In this document: positions 12,411-24,723 of the stretch, in pieces | How positions within the stretch are numbered: the stretch's first letter is position 1 | Layout of the letters: every line of letters starts with the position of its first letter | From: Sialis fuliginosa | Lineage: Eukaryota > Arthropoda > Insecta > Megaloptera > Sialidae | Length of the DNA stretch: 64,000 bases | NCBI GenBank assembly: GCA_961205875.1 | Contig: OY540814.1 | Span: 1,612,001 to 1,676,000, forward strand | Direction of reading: 5' to 3' | Translations under genes and position numbers: made by a program | Notes under the pieces: generated by a model | The model's database searches: none | Seen by the model: only the letters and a program-made list of their open reading frames with translations | What the model was told of the DNA's origin: nothing

Positions 12411-13208
12411 TTGCATAAAGCAAAATTAACCACGATTAGTTAATCAGTTGTTTTCAAACCATGATTAATGTTAATTCCTAACTTAATCTCAGTTTGTAAA
12501 TGAACAATTCATTCATAAGCTAATTTCCGCATGGCGACTGTGCGTGTGTATGTGTGTCCGTGTGTCTGTGTGTCTGGATGTAGAATTTTCTTTCGTTCAC
12601 GATAACTACTGTAAAAATGCACCGATCTGAATTATTTTTGGGGAAAATGTTTGTCTCAGTGAGTACTCCAGACCTATTGATTTTGGTGCTAATCGGATAA
12701 GGGGTTTTGGAAATATTCGAATTTTTGTAACTTTTTTCGTCTAAAAAGTGAACATTGCGTGTATTATCTTACTAATTTTGATAAGATTAGGTACATTTGC
12801 AGTTCAATTGAATCTAAGGGACATTTATTATTTGTACGTGCCTAAATAGCCATTGAAGGGGTGAAAAACACCCTCAAAATTTGAATATTAAATACTAATT
12901 AATACGTCATTAATTCATGTTGCCTTGGAAACAAATGTAACTTAATTCAAATTGTCAAATTAGTTATTCTACGAATGTGTATTATGTTTTTGACATTAGG
13001 ACATTCGAAAACTAATATTTATAATACAAAGGTGAGTTTTATTTCTGACAAATCCCATTGAAATTTTTCATATATTAAAAATTATTTAAAAATAAATTAA
13101 AGAACATGTCAGTCATGTATGGTTCTCCATACCGATATTTTAGAATTGACGTAATCATGGTTTGAAAACAACTGATTAACTAATCATGATTAATTTTGCT
13201 TTATGCAA
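12411..13208. mobile_element. TIR element interrupted by an F2 copy
   Basis: Starts TTGCATAAAGCAAAATTAAC and ends in the reverse complement (GTTTGAAAACAACTGATTAA, then AATTTTGCTTTATGCAA). The inverted arms are about 60 bp. Family F2 occupies roughly 12,515-13,142 between them. No clean target duplication was found. Confidence 0.6.
12515..13142 (+). repeat. Repeat family F2, copy 1 (nested)
   Basis: Matches the F2 copy at 16,060-16,834 from the GCGACTGTGCGTGTGT microsatellite-like part to the end GGTTCTCCATACCGATATTT. It lacks the first part (TTCCATGTTCCGAAGG). Confidence 0.55.
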
Positions 13209-13537
13209 CTTAAGGTTGATGTGTCTCTTTGGTTAACTCGCTCACTCAAAAAATCTCATAGAAAATTATTATCATAGGTTGGTCTGTCACCAGACCAATA
13301 AGTCTGGACTATAAATACACGTCATAGCTAACATAAATGTCAGTCTCGCATAAGTTTCCATTACTCAGCAGCTGACACAATGCAAAGTAATGAAAACTTA
13401 TATGAGATTGGCTCGAGACATGTTCATTTCAATGGCTAGAGGTAGTTAAACTTATATTTAATAAGATGTATATGGTTCACGTGCAATTTAGGTTAGGTAA
13501 AAGCTGTCACCTGTGCAGAAAACGGTTAGGTAATACC
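13209..13537. other. Non-coding spacer
   Basis: No gene recognised. Confidence 0.35.
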
Positions 13538-13785
13538 ATAGACATAGAGCATGGACCACGCCTCTAATTCGAAAACAAAGACGTGTCTAAAGAAAGAGAT
13601 GGAAACAGGTTTGGAATATACTTGTCCTTTTTTTAAACAGGAGTGTAACTATTCATTCTTGGCTCTGAACATTAAAAATATTCATAGATAGAGGTTAAAA
13701 TACAAAAAATAATTAACGTTATAAAAAAATTTTATTAAAAAAAAAAACGATTGTTGATTTCTAAATAATATAAGTTTCGTAGACC
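13538..13785 (-). mobile_element. P-like THAP transposon (F4), terminal fragment
   Basis: Starts with the F4 terminus CATAGACATAGAGCATGGAC and continues through sequence shared with the ends of the full copies at 51,455 and 60,837. It breaks off after about 250 bases. Confidence 0.6.
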
Positions 13786-13789
13786 ATAA

Positions 13790-14165
13790 TAGAAACAACT
13801 TTCATCAAAATGTAAACAACATTTAAACTAATTATTATTAGTATAATTTATTTATTAATTATTATATTATCATAGAAACTGCTTTACGTTGTTTCAAATT
13901 TAACGATTCTTCCTTTTATATCTTTTGTGTCGTAGTACTTATCATTTTGTAATAATTAGCAAGTGTCCATCACTACGTACTCATTACTGGTTTTACCTTT
14001 GCCATCACTGGATAAAAAACATGAACAAAATAAAAGGCTATAATTTGAAAAAAACAAACTAAATTAGCGGACTTTAATAATTAAATTGATTAAATAAAGA
14101 GTTACTTGTTTTATTAGTAACAGAAGAACCGAAAATTTGCTCTTACAGCGGCCATTACTGGTACC
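13790..14165 (-). mobile_element. F1 TIR element, partial, reversed
   Basis: Reverse complement of the central F1 sequence (compare 7360-7500), ending near CCATTACTGGTACC. The left and right termini are damaged. Confidence 0.5.
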
Positions 14166-14189
14166 TTTACCTTATCTATGAAATTTAAA

Positions 14190-14640
14190 AAAATACGTTG
14201 AGTGATAAGCGCACTAACGGACAGACAGTGGCGTATTTACGTTAAGTGCCGCCCTGGGCAAAAAAAAAATTGCCACCCCTTTACCAAGGTAAAATATAAT
14301 TTATTTATATACAGTCAGAATTGAACTGAAAAGTGAGAATTTTTACAAATAATGGAAAATATAATAGATATAACTTAAAAACTGATGACCTTTTTTTTTG
14401 TCACGTCGATTGAAATTTCTGATTTTATGAACTAAAAAGTTTGGAAGATAGAGAAATAAAAACTTGAAGACTTTTTTTTTTAGTCGCGTTACTCGTTTTT
14501 TGTCTTTTTTTTAAATATACTATATTAAACTAAAAAAATCTACCGCCCCTCTCAGCCTGCCGCACTAGGCCATGGCCCCATGGTAAATACGCCACTGGAC
14601 ACAGACGTTACGTTTTATATATATTATAGATATCGATATA
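14190..14640 (+). repeat. Tail of repeat G, split by a hAT-like MITE
   Basis: GTGATAAGCGCACTAACGGA and a CAGACGTTACGTTTTATATA tail flank the MITE 14,226-14,597. Together they match the 3' tail of repeat G at 42,560-42,622. Confidence 0.5.
14226..14597. mobile_element. hAT-like MITE (CAGTGGCGTATTTAC)
   Basis: 372 bp with near-perfect 15-base termini CAGTGGCGTATTTAC and GTAAATACGCCACTG. The flanks CGGACAGA and GACACAGA agree only partly, so the target duplication has decayed or lies in a microsatellite. Confidence 0.65.
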
Positions 14641-15052
14641 ATCAGGTTTGTGACGTTTTTGAAACACCCTGTATTGATGTCGAATGCTATCCATGTTATA
14701 TAAATATTTTTTGAAACATTGATCAAACAATAATTATCCCAGAAGCTCCAATATTTGTTATTACCGGTATTACCGTTTGTATATATTTAAACAATTTCAA
14801 ATTGATTGTAAATGTTTAAATTTGTTTGCGCGCGCAGCACCTCCTGTCGTATCGCTCACACAAGTTGACAGACCCATGTCATCGCCTCTACTAGGTAGTT
14901 ATATATTACTGTATAGCGTATAGAGAGTACACAAGTGCACTATGCATGTTCACATCAAACTGTTGATAGAGATGGATGGGGTGGGTATTTCACCGGAAGT
15001 ACAAATTGTATTTTTAGATTACCGGATATAAACTGAGTCTTTTTTGAGATAC
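14641..15052. other. Non-coding spacer
   Basis: No gene recognised. Confidence 0.35.
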
Positions 15053-15150
15053 AAGTCTTGAGGCTTCCGCGGTGATCTTGACTTCTGGGTTATCGACCAA
15101 CGTTTCGTCACACATTGCAGTGGACATCTTCAGGGCTCTTCTAAAAGTGC
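15053..15150 (-). repeat. Penelope-like element footprint
   Basis: Minus-strand text reads CCTGAAGATGTCC, then GACGAAACGTTGGTCGATAA, then CCGCGGAAGCCTCAAGACT. The pair CTGAAGATG and CGAAACGT is frequent in Penelope-like retroelements, where hammerhead ribozyme variants are known. The same block occurs in the other orientation at 18,547-18,646. No coding part is present. Confidence 0.4.
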
Positions 15151-15288
15151 TTTTTAGAAGAGCTGTTTTTTAAGTCGTTTTTTTTTTCATTTAATTTTTT
15201 TTTATGTGGTGGATTATGCTCACGAGACGAAATTTTAAAATCTATACGTCAAGTTTTAACATGATCCGAAAAATTCACGGCCTGCAAT

Positions 15289-15622
15289 CAGTGGAGTAGT
15301 AAGAAAAATTTTCGGGGGGGGGGGGGGTAAGCTTGGGGTTTCCAAAATATGCGAAATTATTATTATAATTTCTAATTAAGTGATCTAAAATTTAATGTCT
15401 AATCTTATGACCTTTGTTTTAGTCATATAACTAAATTATAATTATTTCACATACTTTAAGAACATTGAATATTTCTGGGGGGGAGGGGGGGGGGGGTATA
15501 ATCACAAAAAAGGTCATTCAGTTCAAAATTGTAATAATAGCTTAATATATTTTAAGAACATAAAATATTTCGGGGGGGGGGGGGGGGGTCGACACCAAAA
15601 CCTCCCCGTTCCTACGCCACTG
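15289..15622. mobile_element. hAT-like MITE with poly-G tracts, perfect TSD
   Basis: 334 bp, ends CAGTGGAGTAGTAAG and CCTACGCCACTG. CCTGCAAT stands on both sides (15,281-15,288 and 15,623-15,630). Three uninterrupted or nearly uninterrupted G runs of 12-18 bases lie inside, all on the plus strand. Confidence 0.8.
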
Positions 15623-15630
15623 CCTGCAAT

Positions 15631-15897
15631 ATATTTGTCAACATTTTTTCATAAATGGGTTAATGTACAATATTGTTATTCCAATGAATCTAGGCTTCTG
15701 ATAATAAGCTATATCATTTATGAATTCACTTGAATTGCGAATTTTTAAGTATTTTTAAAATTTTATAGAAACAAAACTTGTTTGCATTAAAAAATTATTA
15801 GTTCAGAAGTAAATATGACAAATTACTTTCACATAATGTGTTGGTATTTGGTATGCAATCAAATAGAATATATAAAAATATTTTCAATATGTATAAG
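15631..15897. other. Short spacer
   Basis: Nothing recognised. Confidence 0.35.
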
Positions 15898-17226
15898 GTA
15901 CTGGCACGAGTTATGGCTGCTATAAGAGCATGGTTTACTGTTTTTGTGATTAATGAGCTTATTTTTTTGTAATTCTCATGATTTCATGTTAAAAATAAAA
16001 CAAGTAATTCTTTATTTAATCAATTTAATTACCAAAGACCGCAAATATAGTTTGTTTTTACTTCCATGTTCCGAAGGAAATGGAAGTATTGTAATACCAT
16101 CGAAAAATCGTGTCCGAGAAAATGACAAATTCTGATTGTACTAACTTCAAAACGTAAAGAAAAGTTAATATCCGCTTGGCGGCTGTGCGTGTGTCTGTGT
16201 GTCTGTGTGTCTGTGCGGATGTAGAATTTTCTTTCGTTCACGATAACTACTGTAAAAATGCACCGATCTGAATTATTTTTGGGGAAAATGTTTGTCTCAG
16301 TGAGTACTCCAGACCTATTGTTTTTGGTGCTAATCGGATTAGGGGTTTTGGAAATATTCGAAATTTTGTAACTTTTTTCGTCTAAAAAGTGAATATTGCG
16401 AGTATTATCTCACTAATTTTGATGAGATTTGGTACATTTGCAGTTCAATTGAATCTAAAGGACATTTATTATTTATACGTACCTAAACAGCCATTAAAGG
16501 GGTGAAAAACACACTTAAAATTTGAATTTTAAATACTAATATGTCATTAATTCATGTTGCCTTGGAAACAAATGCAACTAAATTCAAATTGTCAAATTAG
16601 TTTTTCTACGAATGTGAATTATGTTTTTGACATTAGAAAACTAATATTTATATACAAATGGCAAAAAGAGCTGTAACCGTTGTAAGTATTTATGTTTTTT
16701 TAATGTATTACGATATGTATATTCATAGTAGTAGGTTATATAAATAAAATATTTAAAAAAATGTATATTTAAAAATTATTTAAAAAGATAGAAAGAACAT
16801 GGAAGTCATGTATGGTTCTCCATACCGATATTTTAAATTATAGTCTTTTATTTTGTTTATGTTTTTTCTCCAGTAGTGGATAAAGTAAAACCAGAAATGA
16901 GAACGCAGTGATGGACATTTTCTAATGATTTCAAAATGACACAAAAGATATAAAAGAAAGAATCGTCAAATTTGAAACAATGTAAAGCATTTGCTATGAT
17001 AATATAATAATTAATAAATAAATTGTACTAATAATTAGTTTAAATGTCCACCATTTTGACAACTATTGGCCGATTGTCATCAAATAACGCTGTAAGACAG
17101 TTGAATGTATATAGATTAATATTCAGAAATGGTAGTAATCAAATATCAACAAATATTTCTAATTCAGTACATTTAATTAAAAAATAGCCATTACTGGGGT
17201 CATATTCAAGACTGGTGCCAGTACCT
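15898..17226 (+). mobile_element. F1 TIR element with nested F2
   Basis: Starts AGGTACTGGCACGAGTTATG and ends AAGACTGGTGCCAGTACCTT, so the ends are inverted repeats. The body continues across the F2 insertion at 16,060-16,834: the broken text TAGTTTGTTTTT / AAATTATAG is contiguous in the other F1 copies. Confidence 0.7.
16060..16834 (+). repeat. Repeat family F2, full copy (nested in F1)
   Basis: Starts ACTTCCATGTTCCGAAGGAA and ends TTCTCCATACCGATATTTTA. It carries a GTGTGTCTGTGT-type tract near 16,190-16,215 and the block CATGTTGCCTTGGAAACAAA. The other copies are at 12,515, 30,131 and 63,441. Confidence 0.65.
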
Positions 17227-17929
17227 TATTGTAACTGCAATGAAATGACATATTGAATAATTTTTTTCTTTGTTGATTTTATTTTGTTAGATAGTCTTTT
17301 TAGCAACATAACTTTTTTATAATCCAAGAAAAATATTTTTTCTTGTACATAATCGACATTTTTTATTACTATGCATAATACACTTATATTTCGGATTCGG
17401 AAAGCTTTTTAGATTTATAAATCCATATACAGCCTTCACCTGGATGTGTATGAGACGTGATGAGAATTCGTTCAATACGCTAGTGAGTTTAGTTACAGTG
17501 TACACTGTACAGTATGACCCTTGACTTTTGAAGTAAATTATATACAATCATACCTACCTTTTATTGGTATCTGTAGTTGACAGCATGTTAAATTATAATA
17601 CAGCTTCATTTACATAAAATTTTTAATGTCAGAAAAAATAATAAGTAGAATATACAGGGTAGTTCGACTTTCCTAGCGCACTTCCCGTAGGAGATAGAAA
17701 AAAAAGTTTGGTACATAATATTATTGGTTTAAAAATATCAATATCAATATCATTTTTGCGCTATAATAAAAACAAAGATTTTTTCAAATGTTACTACTCT
17801 TTTTTTATTTCACTATTTGATGGGTTTTTTCCCCTTTCAATTTGTATAGGGAATATCCTATGTCTAAACCCCGTAGTTTTTTAGATATTCAATACTTTTC
17901 ATAAAAATAACCATTTCATCACATTTAAA
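17227..17929. other. Non-coding spacer
   Basis: A possible TIR end (TACAGGGTAGTTCGACTTTC) lies at 17,655. The nearest inverse-like partner, near 19,830, is weak. No gene was found. Confidence 0.35.
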
Positions 17930-18468
17930 AAAAAAAGTTTTTTATTAAAAAAGTAAATAATATAAACAATAAACATACTATAATGGTTCATATTTCATCG
18001 AGGAAATTAAAAAAAAATATATCAATTGATCTGATAGAAATTTGCAAAATTATGAACGGATATTCCGGGAAAATAACATTTTTGCTACCAAAAATATTAA
18101 ATATATACATAAAAAATAGTTTTAAATCAATTCCCATGTGGTTGCTACAAAATGATGAGGTGTATTACAAACAGCACACACAAGATTTACTTAACAAAAT
18201 TTTAAATATTTTGTTTAATATTAGGTTATATTACGAAGCTACGAAAAAGGAAGAACAAGATATTAAAATTGGGTCAAAAAATTCGAAATTTATATTATTT
18301 AGAAATCAATAATTGTTTTTTTTAATAAAAATTTTTATAACGTTAATTAAGAATGAAATAGTTCTTGTTTAAAAAAAAGACAAGTATATTCCAAACCTGT
18401 TTCTATCTCTTTCTTTTGACACGACTCTGTTTTCGAGTCGGATGCGTGGTCCATTCTCTATGTCTATG
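17930..18468 (+). mobile_element. P-like THAP transposon (F4), right part
   Basis: Matches the copy at 60,837-61,614 from its middle to its right end, CCATTCTCTATGTCTATG. The left terminus is missing. Confidence 0.65.
17983..18312 (+). pseudogene. Relic ORF inside a P-like element
   Basis: A 109-codon frame starts MVHISSRKLKK and has a lysine- and isoleucine-rich composition. The corresponding stretch of the copy at 60,837 is frameshifted. In the copy at 51,455 the same start position opens a THAP finger instead (MVDICFVCK). I read it as a relic of the element's protein with the THAP part lost. I recognise no function in the remaining residues. Confidence 0.4.
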
Positions 18469-18646
18469 ATTGCATCCTACTTTACATTGTTTCAAAATTT
18501 ACGATTCTTTATTTTATAACTTTTGTGTCGTAGTACTTACCATTTATCAAACGTTGGTCGATAACACAACCAAATCGACGTGGCTTACACCCAGAAGCCA
18601 AGATCCATATCAAGATCACCGCGGAAGCCTCAAGACTGTATAATAC
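18469..18646. repeat. F1 fragment followed by a Penelope-like footprint
   Basis: 18,469-18,546 is reversed F1 sequence. 18,547-18,646 repeats the block at 15,053-15,105 (AACGTTGGTCGATAAC through AAGATCACCGCGGAAGCCTC) in the other orientation. Confidence 0.45.
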
Positions 18647-20476
18647 ACATAAGAATTATAATAAACAGATTTGAAAAGTAAAAACAGAATTTAAATATTA
18701 AAAAAAATATCAGCTTTAAAAGATCTTCACCCGTCTAACAGTTACACCTTTTAATGTATTCAAAGAATTGAAAAGGCCGAGCTTAAAAATCATCTTGTTA
18801 TCGCTGCTTTCCAGAATGTTTTGAAAACCGCCATCCATTATGGTGTATTATCGAAATACCTCGCCGAACGAATGGTTTCCTTATTGTCATGTAACAACAA
18901 TGCCCCTCCCCCTAGAACCCCCTATTCGCAACAGACCCTACTCCATACAGACGTCTATCATTCAGGTTTCTGTACCTACTAAAGAAACCTAACTACTCAT
19001 GTTCGCCAGTACCTTTTTGTTGAGATCAATAATATCTATATATTTTTTTATTCTTCATGTTTTTTGTGCTGTGTTTGATCGATTTTTTATTAGTTTCTTT
19101 TTTAATTTGTCACTTTTTGAATTGAATGTGAAAAAAAAATGTCGGAGACAAATTAGGATACATTTTTTTTGTAGAAAATAAAAAAAATAGTTAGTAATGT
19201 ATTTTATTTCGTTGTCAACTTTTCTGTTTTATTTATTTATTTTATTAAAGAACACCAGAACGTGTATTGAACGAATAAGTAGAATAAGTAGCTATACTTT
19301 TTTATTTTCAAACGTTTTTATTATAAAATTATAAAATAATTAAAATAAACTGCCCTGGTCGGCACAAGACTTTTTTATACATCATGATACAGAAAAAATT
19401 ACATAAGTTAACACTTTCTGCTAAGAAATTGAATATAGGTAATAAACTACATTACATTAATTGATGTTTTTGTTAATGTTTTAGATATATTTTAATTCTA
19501 TTCTGTGATTTTATTTCAAACGTTTTAATTATAAATCGTTATATTAGTTTTCCTATTTAAAAAAATGTTGTTTTGTCAATGATTTCTTATTTGTTTGATA
19601 TTTCAACAATTAGAATATTGTTGTAAATGACTTCGCATGTTTTTTAACAACTTTTATTGTTTATAAAAAATGTATGGCCATAAAATTTATAATTTATAAT
19701 TTTTTGACTGGCCACTTTCAGATAGTGTGAAAAATGTCATCAACTTGAAATAAAACTACTTGCCAAAGCTTATGCATGAACAAAATTTCGTTCCGGAATT
19801 AACTCCATTTTCTTCCTTCGTGTGTAGAACTACCCATGTATAAAAAAGTAATATATAAACGAATACGAAATACATCTGTCGAGTTCATATAGTTGAGGAG
19901 TTATGACGTTGATTAAAGTTGAATGCAATTACTATTTCAAATAACTACAATTTATTATGAATGATAATACAAAAAACTACAATAAATTGAGATGTCGAAA
20001 AACTAAATAAGTAGAGAACGAATATGAAAGATATAAATGTACTGTAAATACACACAAAAAATTGATTTAAATGTTATTCAAATAGTTTTCAAGACATAAG
20101 AAATCTAGACACGCTCTCATCGCGAGTTTGGAGTCACGCGAAATACAGGAGTTATAAATAATAATAACGTAAATTTTATACTATCAGTGAAAAGGTGAAA
20201 TACACACACACACACGTATGACGTAATAAAGCTTAAGGGTTGGCAAGTGTTAGCGTGACGAACTTCTAAATCGTTATTAATTATATACAAGGATCTCGTG
20301 TTATCGTTTTATTATGCATTATCTTAAAACGTGTTTATAAGTCTTTATGTAGGTATGTATACACGGTATTGGCAAATTGTTGGGTAGGGTGGTGCAGGAG
20401 TGCGCACTTTCGCTGTTTCAGTCTATGGAACTAAATAACAAGATTTTAGAGAGGATGTTATAGTTTGTTTATTATC
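18647..20476. other. Long non-coding stretch
   Basis: No gene or repeat boundary that I can support. It includes a CA microsatellite near 20,203-20,214. Confidence 0.4.
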
Positions 20477-21194
20477 TTAGACAGAGGTTACACGATCATT
20501 CATTTATTCCATTCCATGAGTTCAGTCCTTGACCTTGATCAAGACCAGTGGTTCCCAAAGTGGTCTCTACGGACTCCAAGGGGTCCATGTCATCGTTCAG
20601 GGGGTCCGTGGAAAATTAAAATCGATTTGTGGGTCCCTGAACAACGTCAGGGGGTCCGCGCACATTTTTATTAATATGGAAGTTAAAATAAATAACAATG
20701 AATAAATTATTAACGATTTTTACGTCCTAAGTAAAATATAAATATAGACAGGTGCATAAAATACAAGTAATAACAGTCGAGTTTGAGATTTAAAAATTGT
20801 TGATTGTTGTAACGGTTTGTGGAAGTGGCTCATGTTTGAAATAAAATGTTTTATTTATATTTTATTTTTACGTCACCATTTACCATTGAAGACATCAAAG
20901 TTAAATTTTTAATTTTTCTATTATTCATTTATGTAGTTTTTCACCCAGGGTCCGTGGGAAAGTTTTGACTATGAAAGGGGGTCCGTGGGCAAGTTTTGAC
21001 TATGAAAAGGGGTCCGTGGGCCAAAAGAGTTTGGGAACCACTGATCAAGACTGAGCGAGTAAGACAGAGGTTACACGATCATTCTGTCATTCCATCAGTC
21101 CGTCAATCAATGTATTACACGCTCAGTCTTGATCAAGGTCACGGACTGAACTCATGGAATGGAATAACAGAATGATCGTGTAACCTATGTCTTA
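20477..21194. mobile_element. Inverted-repeat element carrying a nested hAT-like MITE
   Basis: Left end TTAGACAGAGGTTACACGAT, right end ATCGTGTAACCTATGTCTTA. The same text also occurs once more inside (21,062-21,082). The arms include CCTTGATCAAG-type sequence on both sides. The MITE 20,546-21,043 splits it. Confidence 0.65.
20546..21043. mobile_element. hAT-like MITE with perfect 8-bp TSD
   Basis: 498 bp, termini CAGTGGTTCCCAAAG and TTTGGGAACCACTG. ATCAAGAC lies on both sides (20,538-20,545 and 21,044-21,051). The motif GGGGTCCGTGG recurs near both ends. This terminus type is classical for hAT non-autonomous elements. Confidence 0.85.
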
Positions 21195-21298
21195 AATAAT
21201 CTAGCTACCAAAAAAACAACATATTAATTGGTCACGTTTACGACTGACCAAAAAGTGGTGCCAGTACTTTATATTAAAATAGATTTGATTTATTATCT
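21052..21298. other. End of the host palindrome and spacer
   Basis: Includes an F1 end fragment (GTGGTGCCAGTACTTTATAT, near 21,255). No gene. Confidence 0.35.
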
Positions 21299-22300
21299 AA
21301 ATATTTCTAATTCATTACATTTAATTAAAATATCTGCCTTGGGAACCACGGGACTTTCTTATACGTAATCCTAACAGTGAATAGTATACGTGATTCTTAT
21401 TTTATTAAAACATTTCTGACAAACTAACAAGATAGAATAAAATGAATAATATAGGTAATATTATTCTCTACATTATATAACAAATGGTTTTTTTAACGTA
21501 ATAACTGAAAACGGATGTTTTATTCTTGTAAATTTTTAAATGTCGAATTATTTTTGAAATAAGAAAAAAATGTTTTAGATAAAAAATGTCGAGTATGTTA
21601 TTATCTATAATTTATTCCCCATACATTTTTAAATTATTTTAATTTTTAATTATTTAGATTCACCTACCTACACTGTTCACTCTCAGTATTACGTATAATA
21701 AATTCCCATGGTACCTATGGCAAACACACACACTGTTCAATCTCTGTAATACGTATAAGAAAGTCCCATGACACTCATGGCAGATATTTCTCCTCTGTTA
21801 TGAACCATTTGAATTATAATACAATTTTTTTCTTCAAAAATTTGTTTTTACAAAAAAATGAATGGAACATAAATTATAGATATTGATATTACCTACAATT
21901 TTTAACTTGACCATTTTTCTCTATTTCGCACTGTTTCAGAGTAATTCGAAAAACTCAAAAATCGACGTAGGTAAACATCCGTATCCGGTTGAAAGATCGT
22001 TTTCAAAAATAGGACGTTTTCTTCCCAGACAAAAATTAATCTTAAATATAAAATTTCACCCTTCTACGATTTGTCGTATTTGAGTTACAGCGCTTACAGA
22101 CAGACAGACAGACACACAGACATCATGGCGAAAATAGTCAGAATGGATTCAGGGAAGGTCAAAATGGATAATTCCATCAAAATCCGGATTTCGAAAAAAA
22201 TCGGTTATACTATATGTATATTTCATATACATTGTATAAGAAAGTAAAAATAGCCATTATTGGGGTCATATCCAAGACTGGTGTCAGTACCTTATACTAA
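21299..22300 (+). mobile_element. F1 right end split by an F5 element
   Basis: F1 text stops at about 21,337 (CATTTAATTAAAA) and resumes at about 22,250 (ATAGCCATTATTGGGGTCAT) up to the terminus ACTGGTGTCAGTACCTTAT. The interval is F5. Confidence 0.6.
21338..22249. mobile_element. F5 element, uninterrupted copy
   Basis: About 910 bp. One end reads ATCTGCCTTGGGAACCACGG followed by GACTTTCTTATACGTAAT. The other reads CATATACATTGTATAAGAAA. A CAGA tract lies at about 22,097-22,115. A 66-codon frame at 21,883-22,083 resembles nothing I know. A second copy, reversed and opened by a 3.1-kb insertion, lies in DNMT3 intron 12. Confidence 0.6.
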
Positions 22301-23112
22301 AGTGCTTGTATGTATTTAAATGCATTATATTATGTACCTACAATGTATTCTAAAAGTATATTCGTATGTGCATACAAATGTTTACGTTTATATACAACAT
22401 ACATAGATATACATGTACTTTGAGTTTTTATTGTGCTGTATTTTCCAGAGTTTGAAAATTTTTAACGAGCTTCATACACTCCTCTTTTTATCCATGATCG
22501 GAATATTGTTCAGTTTTGTTACACAAACTTTCCTTGTATATTCATAAACACTATGTTGGGACGCCCTTTTGTGGATTATTTTCATTGCACGAAGTTAAGT
22601 TCTATCGGAATTTCGAAAAAAATATTCTGTTACTTTGTTACCGGTTGTATTTATTTTTTTTTATATAGCGACAAATTTTATAGCGAGCTCAAGTTTTAAT
22701 TGGTTTCACTGATGTTGTAACTATATCCATCAGTTAAAGTTTTTTGATGCGAAATAAAATTTATTTGCAGATGTATGAAAAAAGTAATTACATACAAATA
22801 TGTCGTAATTTATTTCAAAAAAAACTTTCATGTTTATTTTATGTTATTATTGATTATTGCATATATTGAATGAAAAAAAGTACCTATGTGATTTTTATAT
22901 ATTTTAAATGTATTTATCCGAGAATTTAAAAATAAAAATATTCACTGCTTAGCTCTTTTGAGTGATAGCATGATGATTTGTAGATAGATACTCTATATTA
23001 TTTTTGAGATTACTAGAAATTCGTTGGTTCAAAAAATACAAAAATAATCATAAAAGATTGTTATAAAATGGCATAAGTATAAACTCAAAAATCTTTTTAC
23101 TGTATAAGATTG
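22301..23112. other. Non-coding spacer
   Basis: No gene recognised. Confidence 0.35.
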
Positions 23113-23115
23113 ATA

Positions 23116-23690
23116 AGGTACTGGCACCAGTCTTGAACACTAAGAGCAAGGTATACTGTTTTTTTAGATTGGTGGGCTTATTTTTTCTAATTTTAATGAA
23201 CTCATGTTACTAAGAAAACAACTATAGGTACTGGCACCAGTTATGACCGCTATAAGAGCAAGGTTGACTGTTTTTATGATTGATGGACTTCTTTTTTGTA
23301 ATTCTCATGAATTCATGTTACTAATAAAATAACTAACTCTTTATTAAATCAATTTAATTACCAAAGTCCGCAATTTTTTAAATTATAGCCTTTTATTTTG
23401 TTTATGTTTTTTCTTCAGTAATGGGTAAAGTAAAACCAGTAATGAGTACGCAGTGATGGAGTGTCCATCACTGCGTCATCAAGTATTGCTAATGATTACA
23501 AAATAATAAGTATACTACGACACAAAAGATATAAAAGAAACAATCGTCAAATTTGAAACCCTATTGTCATCAAATCACGCTGTAAGACAGTTAAATGTAT
23601 ATAGATTAATATTCAGAAATGGTAATAATCAAATATCAACAAATATTTCTAATTCAGTTTAATATAAAAATGTTCAAGACTGGTGCCAGT
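23116..23690 (+). mobile_element. F1 TIR element
   Basis: Left terminus AAGGTACTGGCACCAGTCTT at 23,116 and again (GGTACTGGCACCAGTTATGA) at 23,227. Right terminus AAGACTGGTGCCAGTACTTT near 23,668. The two left ends suggest an insertion of one copy into another. Confidence 0.65.
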
Positions 23691-24455
23691 ACTTTATATT
23701 AAAATAGATTTGAATTGTTTTCTACAAAAAAAAGAGACGAAAGGTATAAAATATATTCGGAAATTCAAAATTGTTTATTTTATCAGTTCGCAATTGAAAT
23801 ATCCATATACGAATGCAAACAGTAACATTTTTTCCTCTCAGATACATAGATTGATGTAATACAATAGGTAGTGGGGGGGGGGGGGTGCGCGTGTGTGTAG
23901 AAGGGTACAGTCGGGTGACATACACCGACGCTATAAGTGACACCCAGCGGCCGTTCGTCATCAAGTATTGCTAATGATTACAAAATAATAAGTATACTAC
24001 GACACAAAAGATATAAAAGAAACAATCGTCAAATTTGAAACCCTATTGTCATCAAATCACGCTGTAAGACAGTTAAATGTATATAGATTAATATTCAGAA
24101 ATGGTAATAATCAAATATCAACAAATATTTCTAATTCAGTTTAATATAAAAATGTTCACGACTGGTGCCAGTACTTTATATTAAAAAAGATTTGAATTGT
24201 TTTCTACAAAAAAAGAGACAAAAGGTATAAAATATATTCGGAAATTCAAAATTGTTTATTTTATCAGTTCGCAATTGAAATATCCATATACGAATGCAAA
24301 CAGTAACATTTTTTCCTCTCAGATACATAGATTGATGTAATACAATTGGTAGCGGAGGGGAGGGAGGGGGTTGGAGGGAGGGTGCGCGTGTGTGTAGAAG
24401 GGTACAGTCGGGTGACATACACCGACGCTGTAAGTGACACCCAGCGGCCGTTCGT
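23474..24455 (+). repeat. Tandem duplication of about 490 bp
   Basis: Unit 1 (23,474-23,958) and unit 2 (from 23,956 to 24,455) are nearly identical from CGTCATCAAGTATTGCTAAT to the CAGCGGCCGTTCGT end. They differ mainly in a G-rich run: one long G tract in unit 1, GGGAGGGG-type repeats in unit 2. Each unit holds an F1 right end plus non-F1 sequence, so the duplication is younger than that F1 insertion. Confidence 0.8.
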
Positions 24456-24715
24456 GACAGTTATATGACACGGTTTCCTTCCCCCAAAAACCATGTGACA
24501 GGTTTAGCGCACTCTTCTGCTACCTGAATCTAAAAACACATCCTACAGGAATATTATTCTTTGTTGTTTAATATGAACTTATGTATGTTCTCTTTACATT
24601 TTATGTATGTGTATGCTAGTCGTAAATATAGACCTCTTTTTTATACAACGAGAAAAGTAGTTATGTAAATATTTTTTTCTCTTTTGTTCTACTTGCGATT
24701 GGGTTATTCTTTTTG
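24456..24715. other. Short spacer
   Basis: Nothing recognised. Confidence 0.35.
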
Positions 24716-24723
24716 GTAGAAGG

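Noticed and set aside
18999-19181. Phe-rich 60-codon frame
   Set aside because: AT-rich low-complexity translation with no supporting signal.
17655-19848. Possible 2.2-kb TIR element (GGGTAGTTC-type ends)
   Set aside because: Only about nine bases of the ends match, and the interval is filled by other repeats. Not enough to call.
23722-24494. Three near-identical 76-80 codon frames
   Set aside because: They arise from the 490-bp tandem duplication read in different frames, with a G-rich tract giving a proline run.
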